Assembly: GCA_024227995.1 (NCBI GenBank)
Contig: CP100466.1
Coordinates: 348,703-412,702, forward strand
DNA from: Halomicrococcus gelatinilyticus
GTDB lineage: Archaea > Halobacteriota > Halobacteria > Halobacteriales > Haladaptataceae
Reading direction: 5' to 3'
DNA: 64,000 nucleotides
The position numbers and the translations under genes were made by a program. The notes beneath the pieces are model-generated. The model was not told the DNA's origin, ran no database searches, and saw only the letters and a list, made by a program, of their open reading frames with translations. This document shows, in pieces, positions 1-8,787 of the stretch. Every line of letters begins with the position of its first letter. Within the stretch, counting starts at the first letter, position 1.

Positions 1-2
1 TC

Positions 3-1367
3 GGGGCGGTCGTCTTCTCCGCGACGCTGACCACGAGGCGCACGGCGAACGGCAGCGAACGTGGTAGCGACGTCGTCGTCGACTTCGTCACCCAGATCTC
101 CGTCGGCGTCCTCGTCGGCATCGTCACGGCGGTCGTGGTCGGCTACGTCCTCAGGGAACTGAGCACGTCGCCGCAGGACTCGCGGCTCGTCGTCCTGGGG
201 AGCGTGCTACTGTCGTACACCGTCGGCAGCGCCGTCGCGACGGAGGCTGGCGTCGTGACGGTGGCGGTCGCCGGACTGCTGCTCGGCAGCCTGGACCTCC
301 CCTACCGGGCGGAGGTCGCGGGGTTCAGCGGCGACGTGTCGAACGTCGTCCTCGGGGCGGTGTACCTCATCCTGGCGGCGCTGATCCGGTTCGAGGACAT
401 CGTCACCCTCGGTGTCGGTGGCCTCGCCGTCGTGTTCGTGGCCATCGTCGTCGTTCGACCGCTCGCCGTGTTCGTCTCGACGTACGGCTCGGACTTCTCG
501 CGGAACGAGCAGTTGTTCGTCGCTAGCGTCGGCCCGCGGGGCATCATCCCCGCCGCGACGGCGACCCTGTTCACGCTCCAGCTCTCGGCGGCCGGCGTCG
601 CGAACGCCGCGAGCGTCGCGAACCTCGTCTTCCTCGTCATCCTCGTGACCGTGGTCATTGAGGCCGGCGGCGCCCCGTTCATCGCACGAATGCTCGACAT
701 CGTACCTATGACAACCATCATCATCGGCGGCGGCGACATCGGACGAACGCTCGCAGACAGGCTCGAAGACCAGGGCGACAACCCACTCATCGTCGAACGC
801 GACGGTGACGTCGTCGCGGCGCTCCGCTCGGACGACTACTCGGTCGTCCACGGAAACGGGACGGACGCCGACGTGCTGGACGACGCCGGCGCGACCGACG
901 CGACCATGGTGGTCGCCACGACCGACGACGACGCGACGAACGTCCTAGCGTGCCAGACGGCGCGCTCCGCGTTCGGCGTCGACACGCTCGTCTCCCTGGT
1001 GAACGACCCGACGAGGGCGACGGCCATGGAGGACCTGGGCGTCCTGACGATAACGCGACCGGCGGCGACCGCGACCGCGATCGACGAACTCGTGTCGCTG
1101 CCCAGTCTGTCCGAGTGGAAACACGGCGTCGGCCACGACCAGAACCTGGCCGAGGAGGTCGTCGTCTCCGACGACGTCGACGGCGAGCGCGTCGCGGACG
1201 CCGGGCTCCCGGACCCGGTCGTCGTCGTCCTCCTCCAGCGGGACGGCGACTACGTCGTCCCGACGCAGGACGTCGTCTTCCGGAAGGGCGACCGCGTCAC
1301 CCTCCTCGGACGCTCCGACGCCGTCGAGGACGCGGTGGCGCTGCTCGGGGAGCCGTCCGCTGGTTGA
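3..1367 (+). CDS. Cation/proton antiporter with C-terminal TrkA (RCK) domains, 5' end outside window
   Basis: The frame is open from the first bases of the window, so the N-terminus is missing; 454 residues remain. The first ~225 residues are hydrophobic segments ending in a motif region typical of CPA-type Na+/H+ antiporters (VGPRGIIPA). Then follows a TrkA-N Rossmann fold starting MTTIIIGGGDIGR with the GGGDIG nucleotide loop and an acidic residue after the second strand. The last ~75 residues look like a TrkA-C ligand domain ending in FRKGDRVTLLG. By family this would be a membrane antiporter gated by a nucleotide- or ligand-binding RCK module. Ion specificity cannot be read from the sequence. 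Confidence 0.85.
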   Translation, partial: GAVVFSATLTTRRTANGSERGSDVVVDFVTQISVGVLVGIVTAVVVGYVLRELSTSPQDSRLVVLGSVLLSYTVGSAVATEAGVVTVAVAGLLLGSLDLPYRAEVAGFSGDVSNVVLGAVYLILAALIRFEDIVTLGVGGLAVVFVAIVVVRPLAVFVSTYGSDFSRNEQLFVASVGPRGIIPAATATLFTLQLSAAGVANAASVANLVFLVILVTVVIEAGGAPFIARMLDIVPMTTIIIGGGDIGRTLADRLEDQGDNPLIVERDGDVVAALRSDDYSVVHGNGTDADVLDDAGATDATMVVATTDDDATNVLACQTARSAFGVDTLVSLVNDPTRATAMEDLGVLTITRPAATATAIDELVSLPSLSEWKHGVGHDQNLAEEVVVSDDVDGERVADAGLPDPVVVVLLQRDGDYVVPTQDVVFRKGDRVTLLGRSDAVEDAVALLGEPSAG

Positions 1368-1846
1368 CGAGCGAAACGAAACCGTACTCCTCGCACGAGT
1401 ACCGGAACGCGGAAGGGGTTCTTGCGTCGACTGTGGCTGGAGATCGGTTTCACGCGTGGTGCTGCCGTGCGGGTTTCAGCATTGGGGGTGTTGCAGTCGT
1501 GGCTGGCCGAGCGTGCTGGGAGTGGTGGTCTTCTGTTCCGTTCGGAATTGTTCGTTCTAGCTGTCTCGTTGCTATTCTGGAATCGACTTCGTGTCATCTT
1601 CTCGTCTCCTCCGTACTGTGGGATCCGCTGGGAGCGCGTTCGACGAGGTCGGTGAGCGACTGCTCCCCGCGCGGTGAGACGGGGACGGCTCATCGCTGGC
1701 GTCAGTAGTCGTACTGTGATCCCCCCACAGTTCGAACCAATAATTACCGCTTTGTTTTCTTTTAGGGCCGCCAAACATTCGAACGTTTTCTTTAGGCTCG
1801 CCAAACACCACAGATTGATTACAAATGAGGTCGTAGCTGCTCGTGC
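1368..1846. other. Intergenic region, AT-richer than its flanks
   Basis: About 480 bases with no convincing gene. The short open frames here lack haloarchaeal codon bias. The only clear signals are the two iron-box-like elements at 1761-1805 in front of the NifU-like gene. Confidence 0.6.
1761..1805 (+). promoter_or_regulatory. Tandem DtxR/SirR-type iron boxes upstream of the NifU-like gene
   Basis: Two copies of TTTAGGnnnGCCAAA occur at 1761-1775 and 1791-1805, 30 bases apart. They match one arm perfectly and the other nearly of the boxes at 4918-4968 and 12238-12288. The DtxR family recognises TTAGGnnnnCCTAA-like palindromes, so iron-dependent control of the gene at 1847 is inferred. Confidence 0.6.
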
Positions 1847-2173
1847 ATGAGTACAGAAGGCCTGGAGCGACGAACGCGGAGCTACCTCAGTAACAACGTC
1901 CCGCAGATCCAAGATCACGGCGGCTACTTCGAGATAGAGGACGTGGACGAGGAGACCGGTGAGGTGACGGTCGCTATCGGCGGTGCCTGCTCGGGGTGTG
2001 GCATCGCACCGATGACGATGCGGGCGATTCGACACCGACTCCCCGACGAAATCGACGAGATCTCCGAGGTGGCCGTCCGGCGGGCAGGTGGCCCGCAGGC
2101 AGCAGTGATGCCCAGCAAGACCGAGGAGATGGAAGACATGGACGAGTACAGCGATTACTCGCCGCCGTTCTGA
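1847..2173 (+). CDS. NifU C-terminal domain Fe-S scaffold protein
   Basis: This 108-residue protein consists of a single NifU-like (Nfu) domain. It has the CxxC pair in GGACSGCGIAPMTM (around residues 46-49), which holds a transferable [4Fe-4S] cluster in Nfu proteins. An acidic, Asp/Glu/Tyr-rich tail of ~25 residues follows. It is expected to act in the cytoplasm as an Fe-S carrier. The tandem iron boxes in its promoter suggest it is adjusted to iron supply together with the nearby iron-binding lipoprotein. It stands alone, without suf genes beside it. Confidence 0.85.
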   Translation: MSTEGLERRTRSYLSNNVPQIQDHGGYFEIEDVDEETGEVTVAIGGACSGCGIAPMTMRAIRHRLPDEIDEISEVAVRRAGGPQAAVMPSKTEEMEDMDEYSDYSPPF

Positions 2174-2308
2174 GAACCTGCCCGACACGGTTCGGCCGAC
2201 GGCAGCCCCGACGTAGCTGCCCGCTCATCGCGGGACTGGTACCTCACGGATTTTATCTACGCGTCGTCGCTACAGCGGAGCAACCGGCCGACGAGAGTCG
2301 GCTGTTGC

Positions 2309-2683
2309 TCAGTCGCGGGTATCTTCGCGCTCGAACGGAAGCGTCGAGGCGAGTCGCTCGGCGACTGCCGGACTCACCGCGCCACACATCTCCATCGCTT
2401 CGGTTTCGTGGTCGTCGATGTCGAGGACACCGCGGAAGAACCACGAGAGAGTCACGTACGTGTCGTGCAACTCCGCTGCTCGCCGGCGTCCGGCGTCGGT
2501 CAGCGTCGCGCCGTCGTACGGTTCGTAGCGGAGGAGGCCGTCGTTCTCGAACTGTCGGAACGCTTCGATGACCGTCGCCGGTGACCGCCCGAGCATCTCG
2601 GCAACGACGCCCGGCGAGACGGGACTCGATTCCCGATGTTCGGCGATGTACAGCCCAAGGAGATACTGTGAGGGTCTACTCAT
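2309..2683 (-). CDS. SirR/DtxR-family metal-dependent transcriptional regulator
   Basis: A 124-residue protein starting MSRPSQYLLGLYIAEHRE. The N-terminal winged helix (residues ~5-60) includes VAEMLGRSPATVIEAFRQFENDGLL, typical of DtxR/MntR repressors. The second half (VTLSWFFRGVLDIDDHE..MEMCGAVSPAVAERL) matches the metal-binding and dimerisation domain, with His, Glu and Cys as possible ligands. There is no SH3 domain, as in short archaeal SirR/Idr proteins. The frame stays open upstream, but the sequence before this ATG does not look coding. It is the natural candidate to bind the boxes at 1761, 4918 and 12238; that link is inference. Confidence 0.85.
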   Translation of the reverse strand: MSRPSQYLLGLYIAEHRESSPVSPGVVAEMLGRSPATVIEAFRQFENDGLLRYEPYDGATLTDAGRRRAAELHDTYVTLSWFFRGVLDIDDHETEAMEMCGAVSPAVAERLASTLPFEREDTRD

Positions 2684-2787
2684 CTGTCCGTAATCTCGAA
2701 GACCGGTGTAGAACGAGCAGCGACCGGTCGACAGAGTCGAGTTCGTCGGTCGATGCCGTTCGTCAGTTCTGTCCGATCCACGGTTTC

Positions 2788-3714
2788 TCACCCGTGCCTG
2801 GATTCCAGCGATGTCCCCACGTACTCGTGGATGGTTTCGTCGTCGATGACGTCGAGCACGCGCTCGCTTCCGATCACCTCGACGAGACGTTGCAGGCCGC
2901 GTTCGGCGCGCGCTTCGACCTCCGACTCGCCGAGTCGGGTTTCGAACGCCCGGTCGACGTACGTCTCGCGCAGTTCCGCGAGGCGCTCGTCGTCCACGTC
3001 GTCCTCGCCGACCTCGTTGTGGAACCACTCGCGCCACCGGTCGCGCTCGGCCCACTCACCAGAGAACTCCGCGTCCGGTCGGAGCCAGTCGTAGTGTGGC
3101 GCGACGCCGTCCGGATAGCCCTGTTCGCGCCGATGGTCCGCGAGCAGACACCGGGCGACGTGGGCTCCGTTCCCGGCGGCGACGATAGCCTGTGCGCTCC
3201 GGGCCCCCGCAGGCGAGGCGACGTACAGTCCGTCGATCGGGGTCCGGCCGTCCTCGTCGGGGTAGTCCGGGTCGAACCGTTCCTCCGGTTCGCCGTGGTG
3301 CTCGTGCATCTCGAACATCGCATCGTCGCCGAGCGGGCGGAGGTACGAGCCGTCGTACCACGCTGCGACCACGACGTAGGTCGCCGTTACGCGTCGCCCC
3401 TCCTGGGTCGCCGCGACGAAGCCGGACTCCTGCTCCCCTCGGTCGACCGACACCACCATCTCCGGGACGACGTCGCACCCTGCCTCCTCGGCGTGGGCGT
3501 GCATCAGGTCGTGGAAGGTGTCCACGTCGACGCCTGCCGGGAAGCCCAGGTAGTTCTCGAGATGGGCGCACCGTGGCAGGGCCGCGTTCCCGCGGTCGAA
3601 GACGACGGTGTCGAGGCCGTACCGGGACGTGAAGACGCCCGCCGAGGAGCCGGCGGGGCCGCCACCGACGACGACGACGTCGTAGTCGGTGGCCGGTTCG
3701 TCCGTGGACGACAT
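2788..3714 (-). CDS. FAD-dependent oxidoreductase (thioredoxin-reductase-like fold)
   Basis: A 308-residue flavoprotein. The N-terminus carries the dinucleotide fold YDVVVVGGGPAGSSAG and an acidic residue at the end of strand 2 (VVFDRG). A C-terminal FAD motif, TPIDGLYVASPAG, corresponds to the GD-loop region. There is no CxxC redox pair and no clear second NAD(P) GxGxxG, so it is not a classical thioredoxin reductase. It starts 2 bases after the stop of the iron-binding lipoprotein gene, implying cotranscription and translational coupling. A role in reducing or processing an imported ferric chelate is an inference from this coupling and the shared iron box. Confidence 0.75.
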   Translation of the reverse strand: MSSTDEPATDYDVVVVGGGPAGSSAGVFTSRYGLDTVVFDRGNAALPRCAHLENYLGFPAGVDVDTFHDLMHAHAEEAGCDVVPEMVVSVDRGEQESGFVAATQEGRRVTATYVVVAAWYDGSYLRPLGDDAMFEMHEHHGEPEERFDPDYPDEDGRTPIDGLYVASPAGARSAQAIVAAGNGAHVARCLLADHRREQGYPDGVAPHYDWLRPDAEFSGEWAERDRWREWFHNEVGEDDVDDERLAELRETYVDRAFETRLGESEVEARAERGLQRLVEVIGSERVLDVIDDETIHEYVGTSLESRHG

Positions 3715-3716
3715 GA

Positions 3717-4913
3717 TCAGCTGTTTCCGTCGACGATGTCGGCGACCCGCTGGCGGTCGAACAGCGTTCCTTCGTGGTCGTACAGTTGCTTCGCGGCACG
3801 TTCGGTGACCACGAGGTTCGTGATCGGACCCTGGTAGAGCCCGCCGGCGCGATAGACGTCGCCGTTCTCGACCGCGGTGAGTGCGCTCGCCGTGCTGTGG
3901 CTGCGGAGGAACTCGACGACGGTGCTCTGGAACTTCTTCTTGGACAGCGACTCGTAGCCGCGCAACATCAGCACTTCGGGGTCGACTTCGAGGAGCGTCT
4001 CCAGGTCGATGGATCCCCGACTTCCGTGGAAGTCCTTGATGTCCGTGTTCGCGAGTGCGTCCTGGACTCCGAGGTCGCGGAGGTGCTTGAAGCCGGTGCC
4101 GCCGCCGATGATGTACGGATAGAACTTCTCCGGCTGGTTCCCGACGCCCCAGAGGACAGCGACGGACGGTCGCTCGCCCTGCTCGGGAACGACCGAGGCG
4201 AGGTTCGCCTGGAACTCGTCGTGGAGTTTCTCGAAGGCGTCGTACCGCTCGGTCCGCTGGAAGACCTGCGCGAGCTTCTCGAAGCCCTCGTAGAGGGTGT
4301 AGTACCGGTAGTCCGAATGCCACGGGTAATGTTGGGCGTAGATACAGTTGCCGAACAACGGGCCGACGTTCTCGTCGATCTCGTCGACGTCGGACTGCTT
4401 CCAGCCCTTGAACCGATTCATGAGGAAGTTGGGGTCCATGACGTGGACGTCCCCGTCGAGTTCGTAGAAGAGCTCCTTGCTCACGCCGTCCTGGTACAGC
4501 GACACCATGTCGCTCTTGTCGACGGAGACGCCGGGGATCTCGTCGTAGTACTGGGTGTGGTAGCGGCTGGTGAGCCAGACCGCCTTCGGCGGTTCCAGTC
4601 CGAGTGCGATGCCCATGTCCGCCCAGCTCCCGTTGTTGGCGACCCACGTCTCCGGGACCGAGTCGAAGGTGACCTCGCCGACCGGAACCATCGACACCGA
4701 GTACGGCTCGTCCTCCCCGGTGGTCGTCTCGGAACTGGTCGTCGTGTCTGTCTGTGTCGCGGCGTCCGTCTCTGTCGTCGTAGTACTCGTCGCCGATTGG
4801 GACCCACTGTCGCCGAGACAGCCTGCCAGCAGCCCACCGCCGACGACCGCGCCGCCGTATTTGAGATAGTCTCTCCGCGTCGGTGCATCGTCCCCGTCCG
4901 GATGACCTGCCAT
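3717..4913 (-). CDS. Iron-chelate ABC transporter substrate-binding lipoprotein
   Basis: This 398-residue protein begins with a twin-arginine signal (RRDYLKYGG) and a lipobox (LLAGC), followed by a Thr/Ser-rich linker, as in haloarchaeal lipoproteins. The rest resembles FepB/BtuF-type periplasmic binding proteins, with a lobe signature around VPVGEVTFDSVPETWVANNG and a C-terminal NLVVTERAAKQLYD. It is homologous to the protein at 12294. No permease or ATPase genes (fecCD type) are in the window, so it probably serves a transporter encoded elsewhere. Two iron boxes lie directly upstream (4918-4968). The bound chelate is unknown. Confidence 0.85.
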   Translation of the reverse strand: MAGHPDGDDAPTRRDYLKYGGAVVGGGLLAGCLGDSGSQSATSTTTTETDAATQTDTTTSSETTTGEDEPYSVSMVPVGEVTFDSVPETWVANNGSWADMGIALGLEPPKAVWLTSRYHTQYYDEIPGVSVDKSDMVSLYQDGVSKELFYELDGDVHVMDPNFLMNRFKGWKQSDVDEIDENVGPLFGNCIYAQHYPWHSDYRYYTLYEGFEKLAQVFQRTERYDAFEKLHDEFQANLASVVPEQGERPSVAVLWGVGNQPEKFYPYIIGGGTGFKHLRDLGVQDALANTDIKDFHGSRGSIDLETLLEVDPEVLMLRGYESLSKKKFQSTVVEFLRSHSTASALTAVENGDVYRAGGLYQGPITNLVVTERAAKQLYDHEGTLFDRQRVADIVDGNS

Positions 4914-4917
4914 ACGG

Positions 4918-4968
4918 TTTAGGCTACCCTAAAGCAATAAAGTGATTTCGATTTTTAGGCCAACCAAA
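4918..4968 (-). promoter_or_regulatory. Tandem DtxR-type iron boxes upstream of the iron-binding lipoprotein
   Basis: TTTAGGCTACCCTAAA at 4918-4933 is a near-perfect palindrome ending 5 bases before the start codon. TTTAGGCCAACCAAA at 4954-4968 is a second, weaker copy. The 36-base spacing equals that of the boxes at 12238-12288, which supports cooperative repressor binding over the promoter. Confidence 0.75.
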
Positions 4969-5296
4969 ATAGTTCTCGTGAGTCGAAGCCGCAGTGCACA
5001 CCGGAACCAACTCGGCACGCCGTCCCGAGCACGTATCGACGTCAGCCTCCCCCAGATCGGCCAGATCCGGGGCGTTCGACGCCGCTGTTCGCTACCGCCG
5101 CTGCCGGAACGAGTACGCAGAGTGCTTCACCGTCCCGACGTCCCGGTGAGACGGGATCTTCCGCAGGCCGTCACACTCTTGGCTGCCGGGTTCTGACGGA
5201 ATCTGCGAGGACTCACCGGACTACAGACTGCCTGTCAAAAGTCCCCTGTGAGGGAGAACACGTACACCTATGCCTCTGCCCCACGAGGGTCGGCAT

Positions 5297-5692
5297 ATGA
5301 CGAGATCGAGGACGCCAGCATTCCTACTGGGCATCGTGCTCGGAGTCGCACTCGTCGCCCTGGGCGTCGGCGCGTACGTGCTTTCGGACTTCGCGAGCGT
5401 CACGGCGCTCATCCCGGCCTTCTTTGGCGTTCTCGTCGCCATCCTGGGTGTGGTCGGACGCCGACGGACGGACCAGCAACGACTGGCTGCCTACGGGATC
5501 GGCCTGCTGGCAGTGCTCGGCGTGGTGGGCTCGACGCGTGGAATCCCGGACATGATCGCGTTGCTGACGGGCGAAGCAGTCGAATCGACTATCGCGACCA
5601 TCTCACAGGGCGCGATGATCGTCGTCTGTCTCGTCCTTCTCGTCGCCGTGCTACAGTTCGTCCGCGAGACGCGCACCACGACGAATCCGTGA
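5297..5692 (+). CDS. Small membrane protein, about four transmembrane helices
   Basis: From this ATG the protein has 131 residues. Hydrophobic segments begin at AFLLGIVLGVALVALGVGAYVL, ALIPAFFGVLVAILGVVG, AYGIGLLAVLGVVG and AMIVVCLVLLVAVLQFV. An in-frame ATG at 5270 would add MPLPHEGRH, and a weak TATA-like stretch near 5234 would make that start nearly leaderless, so the start is unsettled. I do not recognise a characterised family. The upstream region 4969-5269 holds nothing I can identify. Confidence 0.6.
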   Translation: MTRSRTPAFLLGIVLGVALVALGVGAYVLSDFASVTALIPAFFGVLVAILGVVGRRRTDQQRLAAYGIGLLAVLGVVGSTRGIPDMIALLTGEAVESTIATISQGAMIVVCLVLLVAVLQFVRETRTTTNP

Positions 5693-5793
5693 ACGACCTG
5701 CGGCCAAGAGCGAACGTGTCCCCACCAGGCGTTGGCAAGATCGCTCCCGGCGGGAAAATCGATAGACGACGAATCGAGATGGCGGATTCGCAG

Positions 5794-6273
5794 CTAGCTG
5801 GTCGGACCGAGCAATCGCGACGCGGTGAGTCGCCTGTTGAGCCACCCACCGAGACCACCACCCACGCTGCCGAGCAACCAGACGACGCCGACCAACACCG
5901 CGGCAGAAACGAACGCGGTTCCGGCCGCGACCACGGCCATCAGGACGGATTCACCGACAGCCGTGACGACGACCGGGTGTCCCCGGACGTCGACGAAACC
6001 GATCGCGCTTTGCCAGAGCACGATCGGCAGTCCCCCGACACAGCCCGTTATCGCGCCCGCACGAGTGCTCGCTGCCGACCGTGACTCGTAGCAGTACCCT
6101 GCGAACACGCAGGCGAGCAGGAGTGCGGACGAATCACTACTGCGGGGGAGAGACGCCGGGGTGAGTGGCCAGTTCAACACCACCGTCACCGGGATCGATG
6201 CAACTCCCAGGAAGGCCGCGAGACGAAACGTCTCGCTGGTCACGTCAGCACCGAGACTCCGAAGCGGGGACAT
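5794..6273 (-). CDS. Membrane protein of unknown function, about four helices
   Basis: A 159-residue hydrophobic protein from MSPLRSLGADVTSETFRLAAFLG. Segments FLGVASIPVTVVLNW, ALLLACVFAGYCY, AGAITGCVGGLPIVLW and VLMAVVAAGTAFVSAAVLVGVVWLLG look membrane-spanning. It ends in a glycine-rich turn (GGGLGGWLNRRLT). The arrangement resembles DUF5518-type haloarchaeal proteins, but I hold that loosely. The longer open frame (to 6333) adds a Cys/Arg-containing stretch that looks non-coding. Confidence 0.6.
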   Translation of the reverse strand: MSPLRSLGADVTSETFRLAAFLGVASIPVTVVLNWPLTPASLPRSSDSSALLLACVFAGYCYESRSAASTRAGAITGCVGGLPIVLWQSAIGFVDVRGHPVVVTAVGESVLMAVVAAGTAFVSAAVLVGVVWLLGSVGGGLGGWLNRRLTASRLLGPTS

Positions 6274-6411
6274 GGAAGACCGGTCCAGGGCGAACGGGTT
6301 AGTTCTATTGCAACTACGCGCTAGCGGGCCCATACCCCCTGCAGGGGTGAGCGGACGTCGATCAGTGGAACACGCGGGAGAACGGCCTGTCCACAGCGAC
6401 TTGCGAGCGGA

Positions 6412-6723
6412 CTATCCTCGCGAATGCAACGAGTAAGCGATCAGCAGGACGCCGAGGAACTGAAACAGTCGCGTGACGAGCGTGAGCGGTTGCTGGTACC
6501 GGAGACCGAGGTAGCCCTCACGGAGAAGTAGCGAGCCGACGAAGGCGATGCTGAACGCGACGGCCGTGAGGAAAAACAGGCCCATCGAGAGCGCCCGCAT
6601 CGTTCGGCTGTCGTGACGGCGATAGCCACGGTAGGCCTGGTATCCCACGTAGCTACCGACGAGTGTCGACCCGAGGGCGAGCGCGACGATAGCCCAGTCG
6701 ACGACGGCGGCCACGGGAGCCAT
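6412..6723 (-). CDS. Small membrane protein paired with an HTH regulator (DUF7521-like)
   Basis: This 103-residue protein has three hydrophobic helices: IVALALGSTLVGSYVGYQAY, LSMGLFFLTAVAFSIAFVGSLLL and FQFLGVLLIAYSLHS. A basic loop YRGYRRHDSRTMRAL separates the first two. It is homologous to the products at 41702 and 52502, which share the loop (YRRTGSPALRAL, YLQTGRRSMLAL) and the final IAYSL/VIYSV. It begins one base after the stop of the winged-helix gene, so the two form a transcriptional unit. Its function is unknown; membrane sensing for the regulator is speculation based on the conserved pairing. Confidence 0.7.
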   Translation of the reverse strand: MAPVAAVVDWAIVALALGSTLVGSYVGYQAYRGYRRHDSRTMRALSMGLFFLTAVAFSIAFVGSLLLREGYLGLRYQQPLTLVTRLFQFLGVLLIAYSLHSRG

Positions 6724-6724
6724 C

Positions 6725-7096
6725 TCAGAGGTCCTCCCACATCTTCCTGAAGCGGTCGGCGGTGTCGCTTTCCCGCTCCCCGGGGAACGATTCGTCGTCG
6801 GTGTGCCTCACTGCCGCCTCGAAGGTTCCGCTGTCCAGCTCGATAGAGACTTCCGAAAGCGTGGCCGTATAGACGCTGTAGTGATTGTTGCTGGTCCGGA
6901 CCCTGGTCTGTTCGTCGAGGAGCCCGTGCGCCTGTAATCGTTCCACCCGACGGTAGACCGTCGGTTTGGACATCTCACATTCGTCGGCAAGCTGTTGTGC
7001 GGACATTGGTTTGACACTCGTTGCTGCGAGGATGTCCCGGGCGTACTCGTCGCTGAGGACGTCGAGAAGCTCGCCCAGCGGGGAATCCTCACTCAC
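6725..7096 (-). CDS. Winged-helix transcriptional regulator (ArsR-like)
   Basis: A 123-residue protein starting from GTG. The DNA-binding domain spans residues ~8-65: LLDVLSDEYARDILAA, then AQQLADECEMSKPTVYRRVERLQAHGLLDE. A C-terminal ~50-residue segment (VSIELDSGTFEAAVRHTDDE..DRFRKMWEDL) is shared with the regulator at 41334 (VSIELDENREFDVGIERP..LERLWSEV). A TATA-like element (CTATTAATG, 7122-7130) lies about 27 bases upstream, consistent with a leaderless transcript. It heads a two-gene unit with the membrane protein at 6412. Confidence 0.8.
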   Translation of the reverse strand: MSEDSPLGELLDVLSDEYARDILAATSVKPMSAQQLADECEMSKPTVYRRVERLQAHGLLDEQTRVRTSNNHYSVYTATLSEVSIELDSGTFEAAVRHTDDESFPGERESDTADRFRKMWEDL

Positions 7097-7393
7097 GTTT
7101 CAGTCGAATGACTGCCTGTCACATTAATAGGCACATGGGTTTCGAATACGGACGGTCACGGTGCCAGGATCCGAGAGCAGGGCGTAGCTGTCGGAGCAGT
7201 ACCGCGCTACTGTGGAGGACTGCTGCGTCAACGGTGACTGCGATGGGGAGCATCGTGCTGTCAGAGGGCACGTCACCGCACTACTGGTGTCGGAGTACGT
7301 CGTCGGCTCGTTGAATCCCATCGCAGTTCGACAGACGGGCCGGTGGATAATATAAAAGTGGTGCGAGTTTCCGACCCAGAAGTTCGCGTGGTC
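7097..7393. other. Intergenic region
   Basis: Just under 300 bases holding the promoter of the winged-helix gene at its left end. I see no gene or repeat in the remainder. Confidence 0.5.
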
Positions 7394-8578
7394 TCAGGCC
7401 GGACAGCCCACCGACCGGCCGACTTCGATCAGGCGGTCCGTTCCGACGCCGGTTCCCCGGACGGTGTAGCCGTAGCCGTTGCAGTTCCACGAGAGCGAAG
7501 TCGTCGACCCGTGGACGAGGGTTGCCGGCTGACCGTCGAGCGTCAGGTCGTGCTCGTCGGTGTCGACGTCGAGGGGGTAGTCGAACTTCGCAACCGTGAG
7601 TTCGCGTCCCTCGGCGGCGTAGCGGAGTCCGACGCCGTCGATGCGGCCGGTCGTCCGCGTCGCGTAGACCAGTTCGAACGCGGGCGGCACGGTCGGATCC
7701 GGCACCGCGATCGAACTCCGTGCCGCCAGCTGGGCGCTACTTCGGTACCACTCCGTGTTCGGGGTGTCCGCCCGCCGTACTGTCGTGTTGGCGTCCAGTT
7801 CGGGGCGGAACGCGTCCGCTGGCACCTGTGCGTCGAACGTCACGTTCGTGTACGTCGTCGTCACCGACTGACGGGTGTCGTCGTCGGTCCACGTCGTCTG
7901 CTTGCGCAGCGGGTAGAACTGCTCGGCGTCGAGCCACAGCCGCTGTCTGTAGTGCGCCTCGCTCAGGTTGGTCGCGGGGGCGACCTCGAGCACGTACGCG
8001 TCTCGCCCGCCGACAGTATCGGTCTCGACGAACTCGACGCCGTAGCTACTGTTCGCGTCCACCTGGGGAGCGGCGGCGGCGTGTCGCGGCACGGCGGGCA
8101 ACGGGGACACACCGACGGACCGCGGCCGGCCCGCGTCGTCGGTCAGTCCCGCGGCCGCGACGAGTCGTTGCAGTCGGGCAGCCGCGTGCGAATCGGTCGG
8201 CGGCCCTGTCAGCTCGACGGCGGTTACGGCGTTTCGGTCGGTGTCGTGGAGCCAGAGCGTCGATCCGTTCGAGACCTGCAGTTCGTACCGTCGCTCCAGC
8301 GCAGTCTGGAAGCGGATCCGCTTCCGGTCCGTCCCCGGGACGAGCGTGACGGTGGCGACGTTCCGAGACGTGACGGTGCCGTTCGTCCGTATCGTGACCG
8401 TCTGCGTTCCAGTGAGCGCGTCGATCGAGCGGTAGCGCTCGGTCACGTTGGCGTCGACCGAGGGGTTCGTGTCCTCTATTGCGCCCCCCGCTGCCCAGAG
8501 GATTGCGGGGAGCGCGACACCGAGGAGCACGAGTACGACGAGCGTGCGTCGGGTGACGCTGAGTGGAGGGCCGGCCAT
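7394..8578 (-). CDS. Exported LolA-like / outer-membrane-lipoprotein-sorting-type protein
   Basis: This 394-residue protein has an N-terminal signal-anchor helix (TLVVLVLLGVALPAILWAAGG). A β-rich body follows, with the pattern YRSIDALTGTQTVTIRTNGT, ELQVSNGSTLWLHD and LWLDAEQFYPLRKQTTW, resembling haloarchaeal LolA/DUF-type proteins. A domain near the C-terminus (YATRTTGRIDGVGLRYAAEGRELTVAKF) could bind a lipid or a thiol chain by analogy. LolA-fold proteins in other organisms carry lipoproteins or lipids; the ligand here is unknown. It has no operon partners. Confidence 0.6.
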   Translation of the reverse strand: MAGPPLSVTRRTLVVLVLLGVALPAILWAAGGAIEDTNPSVDANVTERYRSIDALTGTQTVTIRTNGTVTSRNVATVTLVPGTDRKRIRFQTALERRYELQVSNGSTLWLHDTDRNAVTAVELTGPPTDSHAAARLQRLVAAAGLTDDAGRPRSVGVSPLPAVPRHAAAAPQVDANSSYGVEFVETDTVGGRDAYVLEVAPATNLSEAHYRQRLWLDAEQFYPLRKQTTWTDDDTRQSVTTTYTNVTFDAQVPADAFRPELDANTTVRRADTPNTEWYRSSAQLAARSSIAVPDPTVPPAFELVYATRTTGRIDGVGLRYAAEGRELTVAKFDYPLDVDTDEHDLTLDGQPATLVHGSTTSLSWNCNGYGYTVRGTGVGTDRLIEVGRSVGCPA

Positions 8579-8787
8579 GCTAGTAACACGCTAAATGATG
8601 GTATAATTGCGTGTCGGTTGAGCTACCCACGGCTTTGGCCTCTGCTGTGTTCCGTACGTTCGACCGGTGTGTCTCGTTACTGGGTCTGTCTGACCGAGAC
8701 CGTCGGTCGCTCCGCGCGTCTCCCACCGACGGTTGCCGAACGAAGAAACGGATCCCCAAAGGTGCACGCATCGTACGTACACTCCGT

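Noticed and set aside
1422..1655. 77-residue open frame upstream of the NifU-like gene
   Set aside because: AT-richer, poor codon bias and no family features.
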